Shown here piece by piece: positions 13,864-21,695 of a stretch of DNA of 27,833 bases. The DNA comes from Parolsenella sp958406235 (GTDB lineage Bacteria; Actinomycetota; Coriobacteriia; Coriobacteriales; Atopobiaceae). The stretch lies in the NCBI RefSeq assembly GCF_039062465.1, contig NZ_JBCLNF010000012.1, positions 1 to 27,833 on the forward strand, given 5' to 3'. The notes beneath the pieces were generated by a model. That model ran no database searches. It saw only the letters and a program-made list of their open reading frames with translations, and was not told the origin of the DNA. The translations under genes were made by a program, and so were the position numbers. How positions within the stretch are numbered: position 1 is the first letter of the stretch; the number at the start of each line of letters is the position of its first letter.

Positions 13864-16404
13864 CTATCCGATGCCCCAGAACAGATGCCCACTTGAGGCG
13901 TGGCGCTCGCGCGAGGCGGGCTTGCGACCCTCTCGAACGGCGGCGAGCGCGTTGACGAGGCGCTCAACGGCAGCCCTGGTCTCCGCCTCATTGAGAAGCG
14001 TCGCGTCGACCGCGAAGCGCGTCACGCCCGCCTCGATGAGCTCGCCTACCTGCGGTGTCAGGTCGAGGGGCACCGCGTCATAGATGCGCGAACGGCCGTT
14101 GAGATCCGTTCTGACGGGCAGGAGACGGCCATCTCGATCGCGAAGCGAGATCATGCGCCGGCGTAGCGCACACCTCGCGCAATCGTGGATGCAACGATTC
14201 GCCGCCTTAAGAACGCAATGCTCGCTCGTCATTACGCGCGGGCGGCCCGAGACGATGATGCCCACGGGCACGTTGGCACGCGGGGCGAGAGTCTGGATCT
14301 CCGCGAGCGTGAGCTCGGGCGAAAGCCAGATGCCAGCCGCACCGGCACGCTCGAGCTTATCGAGGGCAAAGGCGTTGTGAATGGGGATGCAACCACGGAT
14401 CTCCGCCTTCGCGCCGCGGCTCGCAGCAAGCGCGAGCTCGGAGACGTTACCCACGGCAACGGAAGCGCCGGCCGTTACCCACGGGTCAATGCGAGCATGC
14501 TCTGGATCGCGGCAGACCTCGTCGAGGATAGGGACGCTGCCGGCAGGCCAGACGGGCGCAGGGCTTCCAAGCTCGCCAAGCTTGTCGGACGCAACGTACA
14601 CGCGCGTAGCGCCGGCTGCAGTGGCAACACGAGCCACCTCGGGCGACGGCGCAATGACGCAGGCCTCCGGAGCTGGCGTCGCGACAGCGCAGGCGGCATC
14701 TTCCGCACCGGAGGTGGCGGCAGGCATGGTGGCAACGGCAGCCATCGCGGAGACGGGTGCGAGCTTGCGGGCACGGTCGGCATACGGCGCGAGAATGGCT
14801 TCCTCCAGCGCCTCGCAAGCAGCAGCGCGGACCTTGTGCACGACGGAGAAGCCCATGCCGCAGCCCTCGTCAAGTTCGACCTCGACCGAACGCGGTTCGA
14901 AGGCCGAGGCACCCATGCGCCCGACATGCTCGGCCAGGTCCTCGCTCGTCAGCGCCTTCGTGCGCGCGGCCTCGACAACCGGGCCCAAAGCCACAGCCTG
15001 CGGAAGTGAGCCACCGGGCAGCACGGGACCATTGGCGCAGGTGAGCTCAACGGAAAGGGGCTCTCCTAGCCGCGCGACAACACGCACGTCGACCGCGCGC
15101 TTGCGAGCGACCTCGCGAGAAAGGTCCGCCGAGCTGCCATCGTGCGCCGCCTTGCTACGGATGACCCTGACCGGGCAGCCCACCGGCATCGGGCGCGCCA
15201 CTCGGCACTCGACCGTGCCGCCCGCGGGAACATCGCTTGGAACGGTCGTCGTGAGAAAGGCATCGGGGTCTTTATCCGGACGAAGCTCAAGCAGGTCTCC
15301 GGCGCCAACGGGCTCGTCGACGCGGACCACGACGGTGCAGCGGGCGCTCTTCTTGTCCTGACGCGGGTCTCGATGGAGGTTGCCCCTTCCGTCCCTACGC
15401 TGAAGCTGGCCACCCGAGCTCGAGAGGACCTCGCCAACGAGCTGACCGCGGTTGTTCGAGCGTTCGTAGCTCATCATCTCGTCATCAGCGGAACCGCGCA
15501 GGTAGGCATCGGTGAAATCGCGGTTGAAAGCGCGCTTGAGACGACGAGCGACATGGGCAGGGACGGGCGTGCCGCCAAGCTCGGCCGACACAGGTGCCCC
15601 CGCCAGCACGGAATCGATTTGTTCGCGATAGGCCCCGATAACGCTCCAGACGTAATCAGGCGCCTTCATACGGCCCTCGACCTTTAGCGAACCGACGCCA
15701 GCCTTCATAAGCGCAGCGACATCGCCAGCGGTGCAGGCATCCTTCGGGCAGAGGGGACGCGTGCGCCCCGGAGCGGCAATGTCATTTCCAGCCTCATCGA
15801 CAAGGCGATAGAGTAGCCTGCAGGGCTGGGCGCACAGACCGCGATTGGCGCTGCGACCTCCGGCCATGCTCGACATGAGGCACACGCCGGAGTAGCAGAA
15901 GCAAAGGGCTCCGTGGCCGAATACCTCCAGCTCGACGCCCTCCTCCGCGATGTGAGAAATCTCGGCAAGAGAGAGCTCGCGGGACAAGGTCACACGATGC
16001 GCGCCCTGCTCGCGAGCCCAGGCAACGCCGCGCGCATCATGGACGTTTGCCTGCGTGGACACATGCAGCTCAAGCTCGGGCCAGGTCTTGTGGATCTGGT
16101 CGAATAGGCCCCAGTCCTGAATGATGAAGGCATCAGCGCCACGCACGGATGCCTCGCGCACGAGGGCGAGAGCGCGCGGCATCTCCTCATCGCGAACGAC
16201 GACGTTGATGGTCACGTAAACGCGCGTGCCCGCAAGATGCGCCTCGCGGCACGCAGCCTCAAAAGCATCGAAATCAAAGTTGTGAGCGTTGCGGCGAGCA
16301 TTGAAATCATTGCCGACGCCGCAGTAGATCGCATCAGCACCGGCAGCCAGCGCCGCACGGAACGGCTCCGGGCCACCCGCCGGAGCCAATAGCTCCATCG
16401 TCAT
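13864..16404 (-). CDS. U32 family protein (RNA hydroxylase type) with DUF3656
   Basis: The 846-residue product is a long U32 family protein, once called a peptidase. Characterised relatives (TrhP, RlhA) hydroxylate pyrimidines of tRNA or 23S rRNA. Residues 1-270 or so form the catalytic barrel with the complete U32 signature (EVFGHGALCFCYSGVCLMS, 160-178) and likely Fe-S ligands Cys168/170, Cys175, Cys191 and Cys195. A DUF3656-like middle follows (VVVRVDEPVGAGDLLELRP). The C-terminal part repeats a barrel-like half and carries a second cysteine group (Cys730, 738, 742, 745). Two in-frame ATGs lie 6 nt apart; the first has GGGG 5 nt upstream. Two NifU-type genes follow on the same strand, which fits an Fe-S-dependent enzyme. 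The RNA substrate cannot be deduced. Confidence 0.88.
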   Translation of the reverse strand: MTMELLAPAGGPEPFRAALAAGADAIYCGVGNDFNARRNAHNFDFDAFEAACREAHLAGTRVYVTINVVVRDEEMPRALALVREASVRGADAFIIQDWGLFDQIHKTWPELELHVSTQANVHDARGVAWAREQGAHRVTLSRELSLAEISHIAEEGVELEVFGHGALCFCYSGVCLMSSMAGGRSANRGLCAQPCRLLYRLVDEAGNDIAAPGRTRPLCPKDACTAGDVAALMKAGVGSLKVEGRMKAPDYVWSVIGAYREQIDSVLAGAPVSAELGGTPVPAHVARRLKRAFNRDFTDAYLRGSADDEMMSYERSNNRGQLVGEVLSSSGGQLQRRDGRGNLHRDPRQDKKSARCTVVVRVDEPVGAGDLLELRPDKDPDAFLTTTVPSDVPAGGTVECRVARPMPVGCPVRVIRSKAAHDGSSADLSREVARKRAVDVRVVARLGEPLSVELTCANGPVLPGGSLPQAVALGPVVEAARTKALTSEDLAEHVGRMGASAFEPRSVEVELDEGCGMGFSVVHKVRAAACEALEEAILAPYADRARKLAPVSAMAAVATMPAATSGAEDAACAVATPAPEACVIAPSPEVARVATAAGATRVYVASDKLGELGSPAPVWPAGSVPILDEVCRDPEHARIDPWVTAGASVAVGNVSELALAASRGAKAEIRGCIPIHNAFALDKLERAGAAGIWLSPELTLAEIQTLAPRANVPVGIIVSGRPRVMTSEHCVLKAANRCIHDCARCALRRRMISLRDRDGRLLPVRTDLNGRSRIYDAVPLDLTPQVGELIEAGVTRFAVDATLLNEAETRAAVERLVNALAAVREGRKPASRERHASSGHLFWGIG

Positions 16405-16454
16405 CGAATCCCCAATCGCACGCGGCGCGAGCCGCCTTTCGTTTCCAACTTTTT

Positions 16455-16463
16455 AGAATAACA
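16455..16463 (-). promoter_or_regulatory. Extended -10 promoter of the U32 gene
   Basis: On the minus strand TGTTATTCT (16455-16463) fits an extended -10 element (TG-N-TATTCT). It would start transcription near 16448, about 44 nt before the U32 start codon. No good -35 box is visible, as is common with extended -10 promoters. Confidence 0.45.
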
Positions 16464-16586
16464 GTCGTCTCACAAATCGACAGTCCGGTAACGCTAACGT
16501 CTTCACACAGATGGACCCAACCGAAGCTATCCGTTCGTCACAATCCCCAGCTACGACAATCAAGGATTCCAAAGAGAGGGGCCCTC

Positions 16587-16646
16587 CCCCTACGGAAGCC
16601 GCCTGTCAGGAAAGGGCGCTCCCCTACGGGAGCCACCTGTCAGGAA
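16587..16646. repeat. Two 26-bp direct repeats, 34-bp spacing
   Basis: The copies at 16587-16612 and 16621-16646 share 24 of 26 positions (core CCTGTCAGGAA). The second can fold as GCTCCC-CTAC-GGGAGC. They lie in the non-coding, AT-richer stretch between the U32 promoter and the inverted-repeat element. Confidence 0.75.
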
Positions 16647-16713
16647 TAACCCCTAGCACCAAAATGCAACATGCGCTTCATGATTTGCGTAGTATTTCAC
16701 CGCGAGCAGCTAT

Positions 16714-16969
16714 CCCTTAATAGTAATTCTTCAAATGATGGTCAAAAACCATCGCGCGGCGGACACTCAACGGTCATTTAAGCCCCTGTTTATATCAATC
16801 TTGGCCTCTACAACACGTTATTGCGATTTAACGGACGCCTCTTAGGCGTTCTTAACGCCCTATAGGACGCCTTTCCTTGATTTCGGTCAAATAAATGCAC
16901 CCACATCGCTGTCAAACTGTCCGCCGCGCGGATGTTTTTGGCCACCGCGAGCAAAATTACTATTAAAGG
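16714..16969. mobile_element. 256-bp non-coding element with 54-bp inverted ends
   Basis: The segments 16714-16767 and 16916-16969 are inverted copies over 54 bp without gaps, with 41 matches. They contain two well-conserved cores, TTAATAGTAATT and GCGCGGCGGACA. The 148-bp interior has no ORF and holds small hairpins built from ACGCC/GGCGT near 16831-16875. The plan suits a MITE-like non-autonomous element or a large structured RNA. It ends about 40 bp from the DUF559 gene stop. No clear target duplication was found; an 11-bp direct repeat CACCGCGAGCA occurs at 16698 and 16943. Confidence 0.55.
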
Positions 16970-17008
16970 ACTATTTGAGAGCAGATATACCGTTGTATCC
17001 CGCTTGGA

Positions 17009-17965
17009 TTACGACTCGAATCTGTGCAAACCTGGAACCAGACGGGAGCGTAAAGCGCGCTGGCGAGCACGGAATTTTTCGGAGCGTTTTCTCAGCCGTC
17101 GATCTATAGCTCTATATGTATTAGCTTCAAGCTCGGAAAACAGGTAGGGGTCAGTAAGGTCCTCGTGCCAAACGTTAATGACCGTCCATCCAGCCCCCGC
17201 CAAAGCATTTTGTCTTCGATCGTCGCGCCCTGCTTGTTCAGGAAGATGATACAGGCGTCCCTTGTATTCATATGCAATCTTGAGTTCCGGGAAACCGATG
17301 TCAACAAATCTATCTCCGGAAGAAGTCTGAACGCACATGTTCATCCGTGCTCCTTCAAGCCCAAAACCACCCAAACGCCGAGGAAACGTAAGCAAAGCAA
17401 CCAGAACAGATTCCATGGGAGAATGACTGCCGTCAACGATAAGATCCAACGCCTCTCTTGCTTTTCTACTTCCCGCCACGCTGCCCTGATATCCCAAGAC
17501 GCGACCAATTTGCGCCGAAGAAGTCATTGGCGTATCCGTATTGATGAACCCCTTCCAGGCGTTTTCATCCTGCTCAAGAAGATAGGTACCGCAGAGCTCA
17601 AGCCCAAGCATCGCAAGATCTACGACGTCAAATTCGGCAGAAGCCGCAAGGTCACAAAACAAAAGTTCAGGAGATTCAACGAGAAGGTCTCCCGACAGTC
17701 TGATCAGGCTTTTCAGAGGCAGTTCTTTGCTTCGCTCATGCCTCACGGCCCATTGACATTTCCGCGAGCAATCAGATTTCACCATCAGATGGCAAGGGCG
17801 ACTAACACCTCCCAGCCGAGACATAACATCCTCAAGCTCAAGCCGGCTAGGGATAACGCACTCTTTAAGCGACGACGTGCGGGCACAATCCAGGAGCTCT
17901 GGGGCGAGTTTGCCTCGCGAGCGAAGGAGTTCGAGTGCCGATATGTCGCAGATGCAGATAGCCAT
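17009..17965 (-). CDS. DUF559 domain, PD-(D/E)XK nuclease-like protein
   Basis: The 318-residue product resembles actinobacterial proteins with an AbiEi-like N-terminal region and a C-terminal DUF559/Vsr-type endonuclease domain. The N-terminal half includes LIRLSGDLLVESPELLFCDL (89-108), the equivalent of a promoter-recognition-type helical segment in that group. The nuclease domain keeps all expected residues: Glu185 (SPMESVL), Asp222 (FVDIGFPE), Glu233 and Lys235 (YEYKG), then RDDRRQNALAGAGWTVINVW. Base composition is clearly less GC-rich than the neighbours, and no good ribosome site precedes the ATG. It stands alone between an inverted-repeat element and a terminator hairpin, suggesting horizontal gain. 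A role in defence against foreign DNA or in DNA repair is a guess. Confidence 0.75.
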   Translation of the reverse strand: MAICICDISALELLRSRGKLAPELLDCARTSSLKECVIPSRLELEDVMSRLGGVSRPCHLMVKSDCSRKCQWAVRHERSKELPLKSLIRLSGDLLVESPELLFCDLAASAEFDVVDLAMLGLELCGTYLLEQDENAWKGFINTDTPMTSSAQIGRVLGYQGSVAGSRKAREALDLIVDGSHSPMESVLVALLTFPRRLGGFGLEGARMNMCVQTSSGDRFVDIGFPELKIAYEYKGRLYHLPEQAGRDDRRQNALAGAGWTVINVWHEDLTDPYLFSELEANTYRAIDRRLRKRSEKFRARQRALRSRLVPGLHRFES

Positions 17966-18184
17966 GGCACAACGCTATCAGGCTCGCACCCGTCCGCGAA
18001 GATCGAGGCCAAGAAAGTCCCGCGCACTCAAACCGAAGCCCGACATGAATCCAACACGTTATCGCAAAAACGAGCCAAAGTGCATCAAACAATGACGCTA
18101 CAAAAGCTTTACCTGCGACGATACTGGCAATCCGTTCCGAGAAGGACGAAACAATCTGCAGGGAATTACTTATTGTCATAGAAA
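17966..18184. other. Non-coding upstream region of the DUF559 gene
   Basis: About 220 bp hold no credible gene. The short frames present have no ribosome sites. The promoter of the DUF559 gene should lie here, but I could not identify convincing -35 and -10 boxes. Confidence 0.4.
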
Positions 18185-18222
18185 GCCCACGACCCGCTCG
18201 CGAACGCGAACGGGTCGTGGGC
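18185..18222 (-). terminator. Long terminator-like hairpin
   Basis: Two 18-bp arms (18185-18202 and 18205-18222) pair with one mismatch around a 2-nt loop. On the minus strand TTTCT follows. It lies downstream of tyrS and its repeat array, and upstream of the DUF559 gene, so it probably ends tyrS read-through. Confidence 0.75.
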
Positions 18223-18334
18223 CTTACGTCACATGAAACAAAGCAGATAGATGCTCGCCATCGAACGCACCAGGAGTAAAGCGAAGTTGAGCTCAGCCCG
18301 TAGACGCAGTTGGAAGAACAAACCCGCAGGCGTG

Positions 18335-18548
18335 CTAGGCGAGTCCGCCCGCTGGCACGTTAGGCGAGTCCGCCCGCTGGCACGTTAGGCGAGTCCGCCC
18401 GCTGGCACGTTAGGCGAACCCGCTCGCAGGCATGTTAGGCAGCCTGGCCGCGAGCGCGTCGGGCAGCCTGGTCGAAGGCGCGTCAGACGAACCTGGCCGC
18501 AGGCACGTCAGGCGACCTGGTCGCGGGCGCGTTAGACGAGCCTGGCCC
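18335..18548. repeat. 24-25-bp tandem array spanning the tyrS stop
   Basis: There are nine units with a period of 24-25 bp. The stop-position triplets on the minus strand start at 18532 (TAA, the true stop), 18508 (TGA), 18483 (TGA), 18459 (CGA), 18435, 18410, 18385, 18360 (all TAA) and 18335 (TAG). The three units covering 18338-18412 are identical; the gene-proximal ones have diverged. The 105 bp or so between the array and the hairpin at 18222 hold nothing I recognise. Confidence 0.9.
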
Positions 18549-19749
18549 AGCGCCTCTTGCCGGACTGGACAACAGCACCCGCCACGAACGGCGTGGGGTC
18601 GACGTTGTAGCACTTCGGCGCGAGAGCCTCGCCATTCACCTTGACGCCACCGCCGTCAACGAGACGACGAGCCTCGCCGGCGCTGCTGGCAATCCCCAGG
18701 TCAACGAGAAGCTTGCCGAGGTAGACCAGGCCCTCATCGTTCACCTCGACGACAGAGGCGGGGAACTCCGGCACGTTCTCGGGAACCTCACCCTTCTTGA
18801 ACTGGGCGTCGAAAGCCTCGAGCGCCTTCTGGCCAGCACCCGCGCCGTGGTAGAGGTCGACGATGTTAACGCCAAGCTCGCGCTTGAGCTTGTAGGGATC
18901 GGCGGAGCCGTCGGCGAACGCGGCGTCGATGGCCTCGATCTCCTCGATGGTCTTGGTCGAGCAGAGGCGATAGTACATCGGGACGATCTCGTCGGCGATG
19001 GACATGACCTTACCAAACATATCGGCAGGCTCGTCGGTAAGGCCAATGTAGTTCTTGTAGCTCTTGGACATCTTCTTCACGCCATCGGTGCCCACGAGCA
19101 GCGGCATCGTGAGGGCGACCTGCGGCTCCATACCCTCGGCGCGCATGAGGTCGCGGCCGGCGAGCAGGTTGAAGATCTGGTCGTTGCCGCCCATCTCGAC
19201 GTCGGCCTTGACCACGACGGAATCATAGGCCTGGAGCACGGGATAGATGAACTCGTGCAGGGCAATGGAGAGGCCGTTGGTGTAGCGGTTGTGGAAGTCC
19301 TCGCGCTCGAGAATGCGAGCGACGTTGAACTTGCTCATGAGGCCAAGCATCTCGCCAAGGTTGAGCGGCTTGATCCAGTCACCGTTGTGGACGATGGTCG
19401 TCTTCTCGGGGTCGAGGACCTTCATGGCCTGCGCAACGTAGGTCTCGGCGTTGGCCTCGACCTGCTCTTCCGTGAGGGGCGGGCGGGTGGAGTCGCGACC
19501 GGACGGGTCGCCAATGAGAGCGGTGCCGTTGCCGATGATCAGGGTGACGTTGTGGCCCAGGTCCTGGAACTGGCGCATCTTGCGCAGGGGCACAGCGTGA
19601 CCCAGGTGGAGGTCCGGGCTCGTGGGATCGACGCCCAGCTTGATGTTCAGGGGCTTTCCACGACGTAGCTTCTCGCGGAGCTCCTCCTCGGGGACGATCT
19701 GGGAGACGCCAGAAGTGATGACCTTCATCTGCTCGTCAACTGAAAGCAC
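18532..19749 (-). CDS. tyrS: Tyrosyl-tRNA synthetase (class I)
   Basis: This cytoplasmic enzyme charges tRNA-Tyr. With the chosen start the product has 405 residues: catalytic Rossmann domain with HLGH (48-51) and VKKMSKS (224-230), GGNDQIFNLLAGRDLMR between them, and a C-terminal S4 RNA-binding domain (LLVDLGIASSAGEARRLVDG). The GTG at 19749 is preferred because GGAGG lies 4 nt upstream and the protein then begins like other TyrRS of this subtype (LSVDEQMKVI). The frame is open to 19818 and an ATG at 19800 is possible, but it has no ribosome site. The stop codon lies within the first unit of a tandem repeat array. The 140-bp gap to the upstream gene holds only a small GCCGC/GCGGC hairpin. 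Confidence 0.95.
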   Translation of the reverse strand: MLSVDEQMKVITSGVSQIVPEEELREKLRRGKPLNIKLGVDPTSPDLHLGHAVPLRKMRQFQDLGHNVTLIIGNGTALIGDPSGRDSTRPPLTEEQVEANAETYVAQAMKVLDPEKTTIVHNGDWIKPLNLGEMLGLMSKFNVARILEREDFHNRYTNGLSIALHEFIYPVLQAYDSVVVKADVEMGGNDQIFNLLAGRDLMRAEGMEPQVALTMPLLVGTDGVKKMSKSYKNYIGLTDEPADMFGKVMSIADEIVPMYYRLCSTKTIEEIEAIDAAFADGSADPYKLKRELGVNIVDLYHGAGAGQKALEAFDAQFKKGEVPENVPEFPASVVEVNDEGLVYLGKLLVDLGIASSAGEARRLVDGGGVKVNGEALAPKCYNVDPTPFVAGAVVQSGKRRWARLV

Positions 19750-19889
19750 TGTTCCTCCAAAATACGTGCTAGCACCCTCACCCGGTTGGGCGGTGCTCAT
19801 GATTGTGTGGCGCCGCACAAGCGCGGCTCGCCCGCATAAACGGGACGGTTGCTAAGTGTAGCGAAAAGCGGCGGTCGGCGAGCTGTCGC

Positions 19890-21665
19890 TTATGCGGTAG
19901 GCATCCCCGTGGCAGAGCTAAAGTTCCACACCGAGATCATCTTGCTCGAGATGGCGCCGGCGCCGAGGTCAGAGACCTTGGTGGCAATCACCGAGGGGTC
20001 GACGTGCTCTTGCAGATAGACCTCATAGAGCTTCGCCGTCGACTCGGTCGCGACAAGCGTCATGTCGCGGCGCGTGGCGAGTTGCATGAGGGGCGCGGCA
20101 TCCGTGAGGCCCCAACGCTCGAGGCAGGCGTCCCACGGTGCGGTCTCACTCTCCCATCCTCCCACAAGCAGAATGTTTTCCGGGCACTGCCACCTCGCGG
20201 ATGCGAAGGCGTCGGTCCCGCTGAACCAAGCGCTCTGGGTGTGGCCGAATACCACGAGCTCATCCGGGTTGCTCTCGACGTACTCGCTCGCCGCAGCCGC
20301 GAAGGGAAGCGAAAGCCTCGACTGAAGCGGGCGCACCGTCGTCACCCAGAACATGCCGAGGCCCGCCGCGCAGACGACGCACGTAATCGCTGCCACCACG
20401 CGGGCACGGGCGCCCGGGGCAGGAACCGCATCAGCACTGTGGCGGCCCTTACGCTCGGTGGGACCCTGGCAGCAGACAAGAAGGGCGAATAGCGTGACGA
20501 TCGCCACGGGAATAACGATATGAAGCCTCGGACGGCCACGCATGACGATGAGCAGATAGCTCAGGAGCGCCATCGCGACCACGCCAAACGAAAGGACGCG
20601 AACGGACTTCTCCAGACCCTTCATCCGCGAAAGGGCAGCCGCAACAGCGAGCAGAAGAGCCGACAACGCGATTAGCAGATACGTGACCTTCGCCTTGAAC
20701 GACGCGATGAGATGCGCGAGCCCGTAGGTGGACTCAGCCTTGGAGATGCGCTCGAACAGGTCCGTCGAGAAGACCTCGTGGTCGACGAAGTCCCAGTCGT
20801 ACATCATGGCGACATCATTGTCGCTGAGCTCCGGCGCCTGCTCGCGGACCCTCGAGACGTCCATTCGCTGCGTGTCGAGCACCTTGCGGCCGGCGTCGAG
20901 ATAGGAGGGGAAATCCTCCCAACCAGGAGTCACGCGGTAAGCGGCCTGGCCAGCCCCATAGGAAATCGCAATCACGGCAACAACCGCCACAGCGCGGAGC
21001 AACGTACCCGCGCGACGACTACGAGCGAGCGCCCAGACGAGGAAGGGAGCGAACAGGACGAGGGCTGCGACTCCGGACTCGGGGCGCAGAGAGAAACCGA
21101 GCGCCACGAGCACGTAGCCTGCGATGTCAGCCAGGCTCGGGCGGCCGGCGTCGCCAAAGATCGCGCGCGGCATGATGAGCATAAGGCCGGCGGCAAGCGC
21201 AATGAACGCAACGATGGTGTACGTGAAGTACCACACGCAAACGATCTCGCATGAGAGCAGCACAGCGCCAAGGCACACAAGCCGTGCGCGAGAGAGGCCC
21301 AGGGAGAAGAGCTGACTCCAGGCTATCCAGAACGACACGACCAGCATCGCGAGCAGCATGAGCGCGTACCACGGAACCTGCGGCGCAAGTTGGTAGAGCG
21401 CCGAGAGCGGCGCGCTCACGAAGACGAGCGTATAGGGCATGAGCGAGCTCGCGGCGGCCTGGAACTGGCCACGCGCGAAGAGTTCCTGCACGAAGTCATC
21501 CGGAGGGGTGGCATAGACCGGCGCGTGCAAAAGGCAGAGCGCCACCGCAGGTAGAAGCGCCAGCAAGAAGGGCACGACCATGCGGAAGGCGCCACCTTGC
21601 GGAACGCGCGGGGCGACGGCTCGCGAATCGCAACTGGCAGGTTCGGGCTTTGGCTCTATCGGCAT
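19890..21665 (-). CDS. Large polytopic membrane protein, probable GT-C type
   Basis: The 591-residue product has roughly ten to twelve hydrophobic segments between residues 25 and 450 and an extracytoplasmic C-terminal domain (about 455-591). The segment after the first membrane span (HAPVYATPPDDFVQELFARG) carries an acidic pair in the position typical of GT-C glycosyltransferases, which use lipid-phosphate sugars outside the membrane. The ATG at 21665 has GGAGA 6-7 nt upstream. It lies 30 bp after the next membrane-protein gene and is the last of three such genes. I do not recognise a named family; a role in decorating surface polysaccharide is an inference from fold and neighbours. Confidence 0.7.
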   Translation of the reverse strand: MPIEPKPEPASCDSRAVAPRVPQGGAFRMVVPFLLALLPAVALCLLHAPVYATPPDDFVQELFARGQFQAAASSLMPYTLVFVSAPLSALYQLAPQVPWYALMLLAMLVVSFWIAWSQLFSLGLSRARLVCLGAVLLSCEIVCVWYFTYTIVAFIALAAGLMLIMPRAIFGDAGRPSLADIAGYVLVALGFSLRPESGVAALVLFAPFLVWALARSRRAGTLLRAVAVVAVIAISYGAGQAAYRVTPGWEDFPSYLDAGRKVLDTQRMDVSRVREQAPELSDNDVAMMYDWDFVDHEVFSTDLFERISKAESTYGLAHLIASFKAKVTYLLIALSALLLAVAAALSRMKGLEKSVRVLSFGVVAMALLSYLLIVMRGRPRLHIVIPVAIVTLFALLVCCQGPTERKGRHSADAVPAPGARARVVAAITCVVCAAGLGMFWVTTVRPLQSRLSLPFAAAASEYVESNPDELVVFGHTQSAWFSGTDAFASARWQCPENILLVGGWESETAPWDACLERWGLTDAAPLMQLATRRDMTLVATESTAKLYEVYLQEHVDPSVIATKVSDLGAGAISSKMISVWNFSSATGMPTA

Positions 21666-21695
21666 CGAGCGTCTCCAAACGGACAAGGAGACGTG

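Noticed and set aside
16511..16720. Small plus-strand frame (69 codons) in the non-coding island
   Set aside because: It has no Shine-Dalgarno, and its composition comes from the two 26-bp DNA repeats.
17165..18181. Plus-strand open frame of 338 codons opposite the DUF559 gene
   Set aside because: The product is Lys/Arg/Gln-rich without domains or a ribosome site, while the minus-strand frame has intact nuclease motifs.
18335..18548. CRISPR array as the explanation of the tyrS repeats
   Set aside because: Units are contiguous, 24-25 bp long, without spacers, and no cas genes are present.
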